Shown: positions 45,495-55,024, numbered from the stretch's first letter. The stretch is 64,000 nucleotides of DNA from Hydrogenophilales bacterium (GCA_016703155.1 JADJCP010000004.1:356870-420869); one strand, 5' to 3'. Notes: generated by a model from the sequence alone, not told the origin. A program made the numbers and translations.

Positions 45495-46697
45495 TCAGGG
45501 GCGCCGGGCGTTGTAGAGCCGGGCAATGTGTTCGATCAGGCGGCGTGCCTGGGTGCGCTTGTCGGCCTGTTCCAGGACATGGCGGCCAGCGTCGTCGAGC
45601 AGGATCAGTTGCACCGAGTCGCTGCCGATGGCCTCCTTGACGTCGTTGGCGACGATCAGCGGCAGGTGTTTGCGCTTGCGTTTCAGCTCGGCGTATTCCT
45701 CCAGATTCTCGCTCTCGGCGGCAAAGCCGACGCAGAACGGTGGGGCGGCCTTCGCGGTCACGTTGGCGAGAATGTCCGGGTTGGGCGCCAACTCCAGGGT
45801 AAGGATGTGTGCGTCCTTCTTGATCTTGTTTTCCGAGGGGTTGAGCACGTAGTAATCGGCGACGGCGGCGACGGCGATGAAGATATCCGCCTCGCCGATG
45901 CGCACCTCCACCGCTTCGAGCATCTGCTGGGCGCTGACCACGTGTTGCACCTGGGCACCTTCGGGCGTTGCCATGCCCGTCGGTCCGGTCACCAGAGTCA
46001 CTTCGGCGCCCGCTTCCAGGGCGGCGCGCGCCAAGGCATAACCCATCTTGCCCGAACTGCGGTTGGTGATGCCGCGTACCGCGTCGATGGCCTCGTAGGT
46101 CGGGCCGGCAGTCATCAGTACCTTGACTCCTTTGAGGCGCTTGGGTTGGAAATACGCCTCCAGATCATCGACCAGATGCTCCGGTTCCAGCATGCGCCCG
46201 AAACCCGTTTCGCCGCAGGCCTGTTCGCCGGAGGCCGGGCCGAGCATGGCAATTTCATCCTCGGCCAGTCGTGCCAGGTTGCGCTGCGTCGCCGGGCTTT
46301 CCCACATCTGTCGGTTCATGGCCGGTGCCGCCAGCAGTGGGCAGTCGCGTGCCAGGCAAAGGGTGGTGAGCAGGTCGTCGGCACGCCCCTGGGCCAGCTT
46401 GGCCAGGAAGTCGGCCGAGGCCGGGGCAACCAGGATGGCGTCGGCACCCCTGGAAAGGTCGATGTGCGCCATGCCGTTGTCGACGCGCTCGTCCCAGAGG
46501 TCGGCGAATACCGGGTGGCCGGTGATCGCCTGGAAGGTAGCCGCGCCGATGAAGTGGCTCGCTGCCTGGGTCATCACCACCTGCACGTCCAGGCCGCGCT
46601 TGACCAGCAGACGTGCCAGTTCGGCGGCCTTGTAGGCGGCGACCCCGCCGGTGATACCCAGGACGATGCGCTTCAGACCCGTCGATTTGTGTTCCAT
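45495..46697 (-). CDS. coaBC: Bifunctional phosphopantothenoylcysteine decarboxylase / ligase
   Basis: Two consecutive steps of coenzyme A synthesis. The N-terminal CoaC half (FMN flavoprotein) has GGVAAYKAAELAR, HIDLSRGADAILVAPASADF and PAMNRQMW with the Asn motif. The C-terminal CoaB half has TAGPTYEAIDAVRGITN, SSGKMGYALA and VGFAAESENLEEYA. About 400 residues from ATG 46697. An N-terminal extension of 15 codons is open but not family-like. Confidence 0.96.
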   Translation of the reverse strand: MEHKSTGLKRIVLGITGGVAAYKAAELARLLVKRGLDVQVVMTQAASHFIGAATFQAITGHPVFADLWDERVDNGMAHIDLSRGADAILVAPASADFLAKLAQGRADDLLTTLCLARDCPLLAAPAMNRQMWESPATQRNLARLAEDEIAMLGPASGEQACGETGFGRMLEPEHLVDDLEAYFQPKRLKGVKVLMTAGPTYEAIDAVRGITNRSSGKMGYALARAALEAGAEVTLVTGPTGMATPEGAQVQHVVSAQQMLEAVEVRIGEADIFIAVAAVADYYVLNPSENKIKKDAHILTLELAPNPDILANVTAKAAPPFCVGFAAESENLEEYAELKRKRKHLPLIVANDVKEAIGSDSVQLILLDDAGRHVLEQADKRTQARRLIEHIARLYNARRP

Positions 46698-46858
46698 GAG
46701 CCCGTCTTTGGTAGTTGCGTCCACGGATTGTAGATCAGTCACCGGCGTAGATCAGCCATCGACGTAGACCCACTCCAGGCACGGCGTTAACGCCTGGGTG
46801 GAAAAGGCGCGGCAATATCCTGCCAATATTGTCGGGTATTACGGCATAATCGCCGCCC

Positions 46859-48310
46859 ATGTCCGCCGCCTTCATCGCCGAATTGCGCCGAGCGCTGCCC
46901 GAACACGTCCTGTTGGTCGAGGCTGAGGACTTGCGCCCTTACGAGTGCGACGGACTTGCAGCGTATAAACAGTTGCCGCTGGCGGTGTGTTTGCCGGAGA
47001 GCCTGGAGCAAACCCGCGCACTATTGCGGCTCTGTCGCCAGCATCATGTCCCCGTCGTCGCCCGTGGCGCCGGCACGGGCCTGTCGGGCGGCGCCCTGCC
47101 CCTGGCCGAGGGCGTGGTGCTCTCCCTGGCGCGTTTCAACCGCATCCTGGAGATCGATCCGGACAACCGACTGGCCCGTGTCCAGCCCGGTGTGCGCAAC
47201 CTGGCCATCTCCGAGGCCGCCGCGCCGCTCAATCTTTACTACGCCCCTGACCCGTCGTCGCAGATCGCCTGTTCCATCGGCGGCAACGTCGCGGAAAATT
47301 CCGGCGGTGTGCATTGCCTGAAATACGGCCTGACAGTGCATAACGTGTTGGCCCTCAAGGTGTTGACGATGGACGGCGAACTGCTCGACATCGGCCTGGC
47401 CGCGCCGGACAGCCCGGGCTACGACCTGCTCGCCCTGATGACGGGCTCGGAAGGCCTGCTCGGTATCGTCGTCGAGGTGACTGTCAAGCTACTGCCCAGG
47501 CCGGAGCGTGCTCAATTGGTCCTGGCCGCTTTCGCCTCGGTCGAGGCGGCAGGCGCGGCGGTGGCGCGCATCATCGGTGCCGGTATCCTGCCCGCCGGGC
47601 TGGAGATGATGGACAACCTGTCAATCAGGGCCGCCGAGGATTTCGTCCACGCGGGTTATCCGGTCGACGCCGCCGCCATCCTGTTGTGCGAACTGGACGG
47701 CGCCAACGCCGAGGTTTCGGAGCAGATCATGGCCGTGCGCCGCGTTCTGCTCGACGCTGGCGCCACCGAGGTGCGCAGCGCCGAGGACGAGGCGCAACGC
47801 CTGAAGTTCTGGGCCGGGCGCAAAGGCGCCTTCCCCGCGGTCGGGCGCATTTCGCCGGATTATTACTGCATGGACGGCACCATCCCGCGCCAGCATCTGG
47901 CCCGGGTGCTGGCGCGCATCGGCGAGCTGTCGACACAGTACGACCTGCGTGTCGCCAACGTCTTCCACGCCGGCGACGGCAACCTGCATCCGCTGATCCT
48001 CTTCGACGCCAACCGGGAAGGCGAACAGGCGCGTGCCGAGGCCCTCGGCGCGGACATTCTGCGTCTGTGCGTCGAGGTCGGCGGCACCATTACCGGCGAG
48101 CATGGCGTCGGTGTCGAAAAGCTCGACGCGGCTTGCAGTCAGTTCAATGCCGCCGAGCTGGCCCAGTTCCATGCCGTCAAGGCCGCCTTCGACCCGGACG
48201 GCCTGCTCAACCCTGGCAAGGCCGTGCCTACCCTGCACCGCTGCGCCGAGATGGGCCGCATGCACGTCAGCGGTGGCGCGCTGCCCTTCCCCGAGCTGCC
48301 GAGGTTCTAG
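46859..48310 (+). CDS. glcD: Glycolate oxidase subunit GlcD (FAD-linked)
   Basis: FAD-containing catalytic subunit that oxidises glycolate to glyoxylate, clearing the product of RuBisCO oxygenation and other sources. 483 residues. The FAD-binding PCMH-type domain shows RGAGTGLSGGALPL and a second segment GGNVAENSGGVHCLKYG. The C-terminal substrate domain contains VFHAGDGNLHPLILFD and GEHGVGVEK. First of three coupled genes glcD-E-F; glcE's GTG overlaps its stop. Confidence 0.93.
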   Translation: MSAAFIAELRRALPEHVLLVEAEDLRPYECDGLAAYKQLPLAVCLPESLEQTRALLRLCRQHHVPVVARGAGTGLSGGALPLAEGVVLSLARFNRILEIDPDNRLARVQPGVRNLAISEAAAPLNLYYAPDPSSQIACSIGGNVAENSGGVHCLKYGLTVHNVLALKVLTMDGELLDIGLAAPDSPGYDLLALMTGSEGLLGIVVEVTVKLLPRPERAQLVLAAFASVEAAGAAVARIIGAGILPAGLEMMDNLSIRAAEDFVHAGYPVDAAAILLCELDGANAEVSEQIMAVRRVLLDAGATEVRSAEDEAQRLKFWAGRKGAFPAVGRISPDYYCMDGTIPRQHLARVLARIGELSTQYDLRVANVFHAGDGNLHPLILFDANREGEQARAEALGADILRLCVEVGGTITGEHGVGVEKLDAACSQFNAAELAQFHAVKAAFDPDGLLNPGKAVPTLHRCAEMGRMHVSGGALPFPELPRF

Positions 48311-49353
48311 TGGAACGAGAACTGATCGAGCGCGTCCAGCAGGCTGTCGCCGAAAAGCGACCGCTCTGTATTCGCGGCGGCGCGACGAAGGCCTTCTATG
48401 GCCGGCACTGCGTGGGCGAACTGCTCGAATTGTCGGGGCATCGCGGCATCGTCGCCTACGAACCGTCGGAACTGGTGATTACCGTGCGCGCCGGCACACC
48501 GCTTGCCGAGGTCGACACCGTGTTGGCCGAGCATGGCCAGATGTTCCCCTTCGAGCCGCCGCGGTTCGGCGCCGAGGCAACGGTTGGCGGCATGGTCGCG
48601 GCGGGTCTCTCCGGACCGCGCCGCCCCTGGGGTGGCGCGGTGCGCGATGCCGTACTCGGGGTGAGGCTGCTGAACGGGCGCGGCGAGGTGCTGCGCCTCG
48701 GTGGCCAGGTAATGAAGAACGTCGCCGGTTACGACCTGGCGCGCCTGATGGCCGGCGCCCTGGGGACGCTCGGAGTGTTGCTGGAGGTCTCTCTGAAGGT
48801 GCTGCCACGCCCCGTCGAGGAACGTACCCTGGCCTTCGAGCTCGATGCCGCCGAGGCGGCGCGTCGTGTGATCGACTGGGGGCGCCAGCCACTGCCGCTC
48901 AGTGCCACCCTGTATGCCGAGGGCCGGTTGCAGGTGCGCTTGTCGGGCGGCGGCCAATGTCTGGCGACCGCGCGCGCGGCGCTGGGTGGCGAGGAAGTCG
49001 GCAACGCTATCTGGCCGTCGTTGCGCGAACAGGATTTGCCATTTTTCCAGACCGGCGCGCCGCTCTGGCGCATTGCCCTGCCGCCCGCCGCGCCAGACCT
49101 GCACCTGCCCGGCGAAACGCTGGTTGAATGGGGCGGGGCGTTACGCTGGCTGCGCGGCGAGGCTGTCGCCGAGCGGGTGCACCAGCGCGCTGCGCTGCTC
49201 GGTGGTCATGCCACCCTGTTCAAGGGCGGTGATGCCAACGCCGAGGTCTTCCAGCCCATGCCGCCTGCCATGCGGGCCCTGCAGCGTCGAGTGAAGCAGG
49301 CGCTCGACCCGCTGGGCATCTTCAATCCCGGCCGGATCTACGCAGAGCTCTGA
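48310..49353 (+). CDS. glcE: Glycolate oxidase FAD-binding subunit GlcE
   Basis: A shorter FAD-binding PCMH-type subunit, 347 residues. Start GTG 48310 overlaps the glcD stop; no internal ATG fits. Landmarks: CIRGGATKAFYGR, ELVITVRAGTPLAEV, ATVGGMVAAGLSGPRRP, QVMKNVAGYDLARLM and the C-terminal LFKGGDANAEVFQPM. Together with GlcD and GlcF it forms the glycolate dehydrogenase complex. It shares one base with glcF. Confidence 0.92.
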   Translation: MERELIERVQQAVAEKRPLCIRGGATKAFYGRHCVGELLELSGHRGIVAYEPSELVITVRAGTPLAEVDTVLAEHGQMFPFEPPRFGAEATVGGMVAAGLSGPRRPWGGAVRDAVLGVRLLNGRGEVLRLGGQVMKNVAGYDLARLMAGALGTLGVLLEVSLKVLPRPVEERTLAFELDAAEAARRVIDWGRQPLPLSATLYAEGRLQVRLSGGGQCLATARAALGGEEVGNAIWPSLREQDLPFFQTGAPLWRIALPPAAPDLHLPGETLVEWGGALRWLRGEAVAERVHQRAALLGGHATLFKGGDANAEVFQPMPPAMRALQRRVKQALDPLGIFNPGRIYAEL

Positions 49354-50570
49354 TGCAGACAAATCTCGCCGCATTCATCCGCGATACGGCCGATGGCCGG
49401 GAGGCCGAGGCGATACTGCGCAGCTGCGTGCATTGCGGCTTCTGCAACGCCACCTGTCCAACCTACCAAATCCTGGGCGACGAGCTGGACGGTCCGCGCG
49501 GGCGCATCTACCTGATCAAGCAAATGCTGGAGGGGCGGCCGGTGACCGCCCGCACCCGCCAGCACCTGGATCGCTGTCTGACCTGCCGCAATTGCGAGAC
49601 GACTTGTCCCTCTGGCGTGCGCTACGGTCGCCTGATCGATATCGGCCGGCAACTGGTCGATCGTCTGGCGCCGCGCCCCGTTATGGAACGGCTGCTGCGC
49701 GCCGGCCTGCGCCGCACTCTGGCCACGCGGGCCGTGTTCCAGCCCCTGCTCAGACTTGGCCAAGGTGTGCGCGGCTTGCTGCCGAGCGCGTTGCGCGCGC
49801 ACATACCGACCCCGCTCAACGCCGGCGTACGACCCGACACGACCCATCCGCGCCGCATGCTCGTCCTCGAAGGCTGCGTCCAACCGGGCCTCGCCCCCGA
49901 GACCAACGCCGCCGCCGCGCGCGTTCTGGACCGGCTGGGTATCCAGCTCATCGCCGCCCCCGAGGCAGGCTGTTGCGGCGCGATCGACCAGCACCTGGGT
50001 GATGCCGATGCGGCGCGCAGCGCGATGCGCCGCAACATCGATGCCTGGTGGCCGCATATCCAGGCCGGCGCCGAGACTATCGTCATGACCGCCAGCGGGT
50101 GCGGTAGCCTGGTCAAGGAGTACGGCCATCATCTGCGCGATGACCCGGTCTATGCGGCCAAGGCAGCGCGGGTCTCGGAACTGACTGAAGATCTGGGAGA
50201 AGTCCTGGCGCGCGAGGATCTCACCCCGTTGCGCCCTGGCAAACCCAGACGCATCGTCTTCCACCCGCCCTGCAGCCTGCAACACGGCCAGAAGCTGCAT
50301 GGCGTGATCGAATCCATACTCGCCGGCTTGGGTCACGAGTTGCTGCCGGTCGGCGAGGCGCATTTGTGTTGTGGTTCCGCCGGCACTTACGCGTTGTTGC
50401 AGCCGGAGCTGTCTGGTCAGCTTCGGGAGCGCAAATTGTCCAATCTGCTGGCACGCGGCCCTGAGCTGATTGCCACGGCCAATATTGGCTGTCAGAGCCA
50501 CCTCGCGGCCAAGAGTACCGTGCCGGTGGTGCATTGGATCAGTTTGTTGGAGGGCGAATCTTCGTCTTGA
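49353..50570 (+). CDS. glcF: Glycolate oxidase iron-sulfur subunit GlcF
   Basis: Electron-transfer subunit, 405 residues, with two [4Fe-4S] motifs: CVHCGFCNATCP and CLTCRNCETTCP. Two CCG-type domains follow (PEAGCCGAIDQHL and VGEAHLCCGSAG). It passes electrons from glycolate to the quinone pool. Start ATG 49353 overlaps the glcE stop by one base. Confidence 0.94.
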   Translation: MQTNLAAFIRDTADGREAEAILRSCVHCGFCNATCPTYQILGDELDGPRGRIYLIKQMLEGRPVTARTRQHLDRCLTCRNCETTCPSGVRYGRLIDIGRQLVDRLAPRPVMERLLRAGLRRTLATRAVFQPLLRLGQGVRGLLPSALRAHIPTPLNAGVRPDTTHPRRMLVLEGCVQPGLAPETNAAAARVLDRLGIQLIAAPEAGCCGAIDQHLGDADAARSAMRRNIDAWWPHIQAGAETIVMTASGCGSLVKEYGHHLRDDPVYAAKAARVSELTEDLGEVLAREDLTPLRPGKPRRIVFHPPCSLQHGQKLHGVIESILAGLGHELLPVGEAHLCCGSAGTYALLQPELSGQLRERKLSNLLARGPELIATANIGCQSHLAAKSTVPVVHWISLLEGESSS

Positions 50571-50624
50571 GACGACCAACTCTGGTTTAATGTCCGCATA
50601 AAAGAACATAACCGGGAGGTATGC

Positions 50625-51300
50625 ATGGCCATCACCGATTGGCCCGAAGGCGAGCGGCCACGCGAAAAAACTGTTGTCGCGCGGCGCCGATTCCCTGTCC
50701 GATGCCGAATTGCTGGCAATATTTCTGCGGGTTGGCGTGCGCGGCAAAAGTGCGGTCGATCTGGCGCGCGAGCTGCTGGGCCATTTTGGCAATCTGACGC
50801 GGCTGTTCGCCGCCAGCCGGGACGAATGTGTTGCCGTCCATGGTTTGGGCGACGCCAAGTACGCTCAGCTCCAGGCCGTCTTGGAGATGTCGCGGCGCGC
50901 CCTGAGCGAGGCCATGCAGGAGCGGGATACCCTGGCGTCGCCCGCGGCGGTTCGGGATTTTCTGCGACTGCGCTTGGGCGGCCTGGCCCATGAGGTTTTC
51001 ATGGGCGTGTTTCTCGATGCACAGAATCGGGTGGTGCATAGCGAGGAGCTGTTTCGCGGCACCCTCACCCAGACCAGTGTGTATCCGCGCGAGGTGGTCA
51101 AGCGCGCCTTGGCGCACAATGCCGCCGGCATCATTCTGGCGCACAACCATCCTTCCGGAGTCGCCGAGGCCTCACAGTCCGACCGCTGGCTGACGGATCA
51201 GCTCAGGCAGGCGCTGGCGCTGGTCGACGTCAAGGTTCTGGATCATTTCATCGTCGCCGGCAATCATTCCGTTTCTTTTGCCGAACGAGGATGGCTTTGA
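50625..51300 (+). CDS. radC: RadC-like JAB-domain protein (single-base frameshift)
   Basis: Protein of the RadC/YicR family (named for DNA repair but of unclear role). It starts ITDWPEGERPREK after GGAGGT. It then moves into the next frame because a six-A run at 50665-50670 has one A too many; removing it gives KLLSRGADSLSDAELL and a 224-residue protein. The JAB/MPN metal motif is HNHPSGVAEASQSD with EVFMGVFLDAQNRV. The HhH-like N-terminal domain includes HGLGDAKYAQL. Probably a sequencing error. Confidence 0.9.
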
Positions 51301-51326
51301 CGCATCCGGAAAAACTATGATATAAA
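51297..51326 (+). promoter_or_regulatory. Sigma70-type promoter for rpmB-rpmG
   Basis: TTGACG (51297-51302) and TATAAA (51321-51326), 18-bp spacing, 37 bases before the rpmB start. The -35 overlaps the radC stop codon. Confidence 0.6.
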
Positions 51327-51362
51327 TCGCTTCTTTATCTGACTCGATTTCCAGGGGTAGTC

Positions 51363-51599
51363 ATGGCCCGTGTGTGCAAAGTAACCGGCAAGAAGCCGAT
51401 GGTGGGTAACAACGTCTCCCACGCCAATAACAGAACCAAGCGTCGCTTCCTGCCGAACCTGCAGTCGCGTCGCTTCTGGGTCGAGAGCGAAAACCGCTGG
51501 GTGCGCATGCGCGTCAGCAACGCCGCTCTGCGTCTGATCGACAAGCTGGGTATCGAGCCCGTGCTGGCCGATCTGCGTGCCCGCGGCGAACGCGTCTGA
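51363..51599 (+). CDS. rpmB: 50S ribosomal protein L28
   Basis: A 78-residue ribosomal protein. ARVCKVTGKKPMVGNNVSHA and NRTKRRFLPNLQSRRFWV are diagnostic. This version lacks zinc-binding Cys pairs (only one Cys). It is followed after 12 bp by rpmG, the standard bacterial rpmBG pair. Confidence 0.97.
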   Translation: MARVCKVTGKKPMVGNNVSHANNRTKRRFLPNLQSRRFWVESENRWVRMRVSNAALRLIDKLGIEPVLADLRARGERV

Positions 51600-51611
51600 G
51601 GAGCATGAATC

Positions 51612-51779
51612 ATGGCTAAAGGCGGACGCGAAAAGATCAAACTGGAATCCACGGCGGGTACGGGGCATTTCTATACCACGACCAAGAACAAGAAGACCAT
51701 GCCGGAAAAGATGAACATCAAGAAGTTCGACCCGGTCGCGCGCAAGCACGTCGACTATAAGGAAACCAAGCTGAAGTAA
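51612..51779 (+). CDS. rpmG: 50S ribosomal protein L33
   Basis: A 55-residue protein from ATG 51612 to TAA 51777-51779. It begins MAKGGREKIKLES, contains GHFYTTTKNKKTMPEK and ends DYKETKLK. It is the zinc-free form without the CxxC pairs. A clean terminator follows. Confidence 0.97.
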   Translation: MAKGGREKIKLESTAGTGHFYTTTKNKKTMPEKMNIKKFDPVARKHVDYKETKLK

Positions 51780-51797
51780 CCCTTCGGCAAGGTTCTT

Positions 51798-51822
51798 AAA
51801 ACCCCGCTCAGGCGGGGTTTTT
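51798..51822 (+). terminator. Terminator after rpmG
   Basis: AAAACCCCGC / GCGGGGTTTT stem of 10 bp with loop TCAG and a T-run; about 20 bases after the rpmG stop. Confidence 0.93.
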
Positions 51823-51923
51823 CATTGGTGCGCCACACGCTTGTCGCATTGTGCCGAGCGCTGCAAAGTTGCCAAATCGCGGCTCAAATGGGACACTCCA
51901 AGTCCACCCATTGCAATCTGGTC

Positions 51924-52799
51924 ATGCGCGAACGCCTTTTCATCACCATCTCGGATGAGCGCAATCTGCGCCAGTACTCGGTCAACCGTTTCGTCGGCCG
52001 GTTGCTGGTCTATGCCTTGTCGGGCCATACCCTGCTGTTCGTGGTCGGTCTTGCCGGCCTGGGCTGGATGGCGAGCGAATATGACACCCTGCAATTTGCC
52101 CGTGATTCGCTGGCAACGACTCTGCGCCATGAAACGGCTGCAACCCAGCGCCAGCAGGAGGCCGCCCAGGCCGAGGTGGTAAAGCTGCAGCGCATGATCC
52201 AGGATAAGCGCGAGCAACTGAACATCATCAGCCAGGTGGCGGATGCCGGCCCGGCGAAGATCAGCTTTTCGGTGCCGCGTTTTTCCAGCGAAACCCGCCT
52301 GAATGCCGCCGATGTCGAATTGTTCGAGCGCGCCTTGCCTTCCGGTCCGCCCATGGTGGGCCAGGCGGTAACCAGTGGTTTCGGCAACCGCATTCATCCC
52401 ATTTACCAGCGGCCATTTTTCCACTATGGCATCGATTTCGAGGCTCCGGAGAACACGCCCGTGACCGCTACCGCCGACGGTGTGGTCGAGTATGTCCGGG
52501 AAAGCAGTAGTGGCTATGGGCGATTGATTACGCTGCGCCATGCCCAGGATTTCCGGACGGCGTACGCCCATTTGCAGGAACCCTTGGTCTTGCCCGGCCA
52601 GGTGGTGCGCAAGGGTGATGTCATCGCTCTTTCGGGTAATACCGGCACCTCGACCGGCCCGCACCTGCATTACGAAATCCTGTATCAGGGCAATCCGGTC
52701 AATCCTTATCCATTCATCGCCATGGCGGCCGCGCCAGCGCCCGTCCAGGAAGCCAGGAGCACATCATGGGTCTCTTCGATCGCATCCCGAATACCGTAG
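51924..52799 (+). CDS. M23-family peptidoglycan endopeptidase
   Basis: A membrane-anchored LytM/M23 metalloprotease, about 291 residues from ATG 51924. It has an N-terminal hydrophobic helix (LLFVVGLAGLGWMA), a coiled coil (ETAATQRQQEAAQAEVVKLQ) and a C-terminal M23 domain. The metal motifs are FHYGIDFEAP (HxxxD) and GPHLHYEI (HxH), so it should be catalytically active. Its 3' end overlaps the bactofilin gene by 34 bp; M23-bactofilin pairs act together in cell-shape control. An in-frame ATG at 51888 is an alternative start. Confidence 0.9.
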   Translation: MRERLFITISDERNLRQYSVNRFVGRLLVYALSGHTLLFVVGLAGLGWMASEYDTLQFARDSLATTLRHETAATQRQQEAAQAEVVKLQRMIQDKREQLNIISQVADAGPAKISFSVPRFSSETRLNAADVELFERALPSGPPMVGQAVTSGFGNRIHPIYQRPFFHYGIDFEAPENTPVTATADGVVEYVRESSSGYGRLITLRHAQDFRTAYAHLQEPLVLPGQVVRKGDVIALSGNTGTSTGPHLHYEILYQGNPVNPYPFIAMAAAPAPVQEARSTSWVSSIASRIP

Positions 52800-53191
52800 G
52801 CGAGCGGACTGATAAAACGGTCATCGCCAAGGGCACCCGCATCGTCGGTCGTTTCGACCTTGAAGTGCTCTTGATGATCGACGGCGACGTCGAGGGTGAA
52901 ATTGTCTCTAGCTCCGACGTTTCCGTGGGCAACAACGGCCACTTCAAGGGTGAGTTGCGCGCCCGGAAGGTGATCGTCAGCGGCAAGGCCGAAGGCACGA
53001 TTGCCTGTGAACGTCTGGAAATCCTCAGCAGCGGCACGGTAACCGCCACGGCGGAAGTGCGCGACATGACCATCGAGCCGGGTGGCCGCTTCTTCGGCCA
53101 GAGCCGTGAGGCGGCGGCGACTCCGACTGAAAAAAGTCAGGCCATCAAAGCGAACCGGGGCACACCCGGTCCGGCGGCCAATCAGGCGTAA
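52766..53191 (+). CDS. Bactofilin (polymer-forming cytoskeletal protein)
   Basis: A 141-residue protein with a central beta-helix domain made of short repeats: TRIVGRFDLEVLLMIDG, GEIVSSSDVSVG, LRARKVIVSGKAEG, CERLEILSSG. It has short polar tails. Bactofilins polymerise without nucleotides and localise cell-wall enzymes. The overlap with the M23 gene supports a joint morphogenetic role. It converges on mscS with a 47-bp overlap. Confidence 0.92.
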   Translation: MGLFDRIPNTVGERTDKTVIAKGTRIVGRFDLEVLLMIDGDVEGEIVSSSDVSVGNNGHFKGELRARKVIVSGKAEGTIACERLEILSSGTVTATAEVRDMTIEPGGRFFGQSREAAATPTEKSQAIKANRGTPGPAANQA

Positions 53192-54476
53192 CAGCGTCGT
53201 TTTTTGGGGTTGGGCTGCCCGCCAAGCGCAGCACGCGTTGTGGATAGGGTATTTCGATGCCCTCAAGCCGGAAGGCATCCCAGATAGCCCAATTCAGCTC
53301 GGAGCGCAGCAGGCGTTCGCCTTCATCGGGCGTGTCGAGCCAGACGGCCAGTTCCATATCGATGCCACTTTCACCAAAGGACTTCAGGAGGACGGCCGGT
53401 CCAGGCTGTTTCAGAACCTTGACATGCTTGTCGGCGGCGGCCAGCATTAATTGGCGTACCTTGTCGAGGTCGCTGCCATAGGCCACCTGGATAGGCAGGA
53501 AGATACGGTTGTCCTTGTCGGTGAGGCTGTGGTTGATCACCGGCGAGGTGATCATGGTCTCGTTGGGCAGGATGGTTTCGGTGCCGTCCAGGTCGCGCAG
53601 CAGGGTGTAACGCGTGGCGATCTGCGTGACTTGGCCGTAGCGGCCGCTGACTTCCACCATGTCACCGATACGTACGGAGTTTTCCAGCAACAGGGTGAAG
53701 CCCGAGACGTAGTTGCTGGCGATCTTCTGCAGGCCAAGTCCCAGGCCGACGCCAAGGGCGCCGCCGAATACCGACAGGACCGTGATGTCGATGCCCACCA
53801 GGGGCAGGGCGATCAATATCGCTACCAGTAGCAGCAGCGACTGGACGATCTTGCTCAGGGCAACGCGCAGGTTCAGGTTCAGCGCGCCCGAGGCATTCAG
53901 CCGGTTCTCGAACAGGCGTCCCAGTGATAGGGCGCCGAGCAGGGTGACGACGATCGTGATGACCCCAAGCAAGGCGGTGTACAGGGAGATGTGTTGCTTG
54001 CCGAGGCTGAAACCGATGGCGTCCAGGGCGCCGATCACGCGATTGAGATAACCGGCGATATGCAGTGCCACCAGTCCCCAGATCAGCCAGGAAACAACAC
54101 GCTCGACGGCGCGCAAGTTCGGCCCGGGGTTGAACAGGCTGCGCAGGAAAAAAAAGCAAAGCTGGATGGCGAACATGGACAGCAACAGTGGCACGGCCAG
54201 ATTAAGCAGGTGGATGCTCTGCCAGGAGGCGACGATGGGGCGCACCACCAGAACCAGTATCAGGGCGGTTAGCGGCACCAGAAAACGTTTCCACTCGTCG
54301 GCCTGCCAGGTCTCGATCACCTTTTCGGGGAGTCTTTGCTCAAGCTGACGCGCGCTCAGCCAGCCGATGGCGACGGCGATCAGAATGACTACCCCCTGCA
54401 CCAATAGTATGGTGTTGGACAGGTCGGACAGTAAGGCGTCGACCAAGTTATGGGCGACTGGCGTGGCGGCTGGCAT
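53145..54476 (-). CDS. MscS-family mechanosensitive ion channel
   Basis: A 443-residue membrane channel of the extended MscS type, with about five or six transmembrane helices. The pore helix and beta domain follow: GGALGVGLGLGLQKIASNYV, then GFTLLLENSVRIGDMVEVSG. The C-terminal domain includes NHSLTDKDNRIFLPIQVAYG. Probably osmotic protection. It is in a minus-strand group with the PLD-type nuclease and RNA methyltransferase genes. Confidence 0.93.
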   Translation of the reverse strand: MPAATPVAHNLVDALLSDLSNTILLVQGVVILIAVAIGWLSARQLEQRLPEKVIETWQADEWKRFLVPLTALILVLVVRPIVASWQSIHLLNLAVPLLLSMFAIQLCFFFLRSLFNPGPNLRAVERVVSWLIWGLVALHIAGYLNRVIGALDAIGFSLGKQHISLYTALLGVITIVVTLLGALSLGRLFENRLNASGALNLNLRVALSKIVQSLLLLVAILIALPLVGIDITVLSVFGGALGVGLGLGLQKIASNYVSGFTLLLENSVRIGDMVEVSGRYGQVTQIATRYTLLRDLDGTETILPNETMITSPVINHSLTDKDNRIFLPIQVAYGSDLDKVRQLMLAAADKHVKVLKQPGPAVLLKSFGESGIDMELAVWLDTPDEGERLLRSELNWAIWDAFRLEGIEIPYPQRVLRLAGSPTPKNDAVTPDWPPDRVCPGSL

Positions 54477-54481
54477 GGGCT

Positions 54482-55024
54482 TTATTTTCGCACGGGCACG
54501 GCGTGGGCGTGATGCCGCTGCCAGTCGGCGGCGTAGCCTTCGGCCAGAGCCGGGTTGCCGCGCAGTATGAGTAAATTTTCGGCGTTACGGTATTGCGCCG
54601 AGTGAGTGAAATTGTAACTGCCGGTGATCACGATCGCATCGGCCTGGCCGGCGTCGATCACAATCGTCTTGTTATGCGCGGCGGCATGCTGGCCATCCAG
54701 ATAGACAGGCACATCACGCTGGGCCAGCCAGTCGATCAGGCTGGTTTCGACCCGTCCGGCCTGCTCCATGTCGGCGATCACCCGGATATCGATGCCACGC
54801 CGCCGGGCGTTGGCCAGGGCTTCGGCAATGGCGCGGTGAGTGAAGGTATAGGCCTGCACCAAGATCTGCTGCCGGGCTTGGCCGATGGCCTCGACAATCA
54901 GCGCGCCGGCATCATCGCTGGGTGAAAACGCCAATGTCGCCGTGCCTTGGAGCGGCAGGGTCGGGGCCGCGAATGCAGGCAGCCAGAGCCCGAATAGGAG
55001 CCATCTAGCCGATTTCAGGCGCAT
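54482..55024 (-). CDS. PLD-superfamily nuclease/phosphodiesterase, secreted
   Basis: A 180-residue protein with a signal peptide (WLLFGLWLPAFA). It carries a single HxK(x)4D motif in HNKTIVIDAG, as in Nuc-type endonucleases that work as dimers. The region TGSYNFTHSAQYRNAEN (the trailing GSxN of the motif) confirms the family. Likely a periplasmic non-specific nuclease. Its start overlaps the end of the methyltransferase gene by 10 bp. Confidence 0.88.
   Translation of the reverse strand: MRLKSARWLLFGLWLPAFAAPTLPLQGTATLAFSPSDDAGALIVEAIGQARQQILVQAYTFTHRAIAEALANARRRGIDIRVIADMEQAGRVETSLIDWLAQRDVPVYLDGQHAAAHNKTIVIDAGQADAIVITGSYNFTHSAQYRNAENLLILRGNPALAEGYAADWQRHHAHAVPVRK

Noticed and set aside
45528..46733. 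401-codon plus-strand frame opposite coaBC
   Set aside because: Shadow of coaBC, which carries all CoaB and CoaC motifs.
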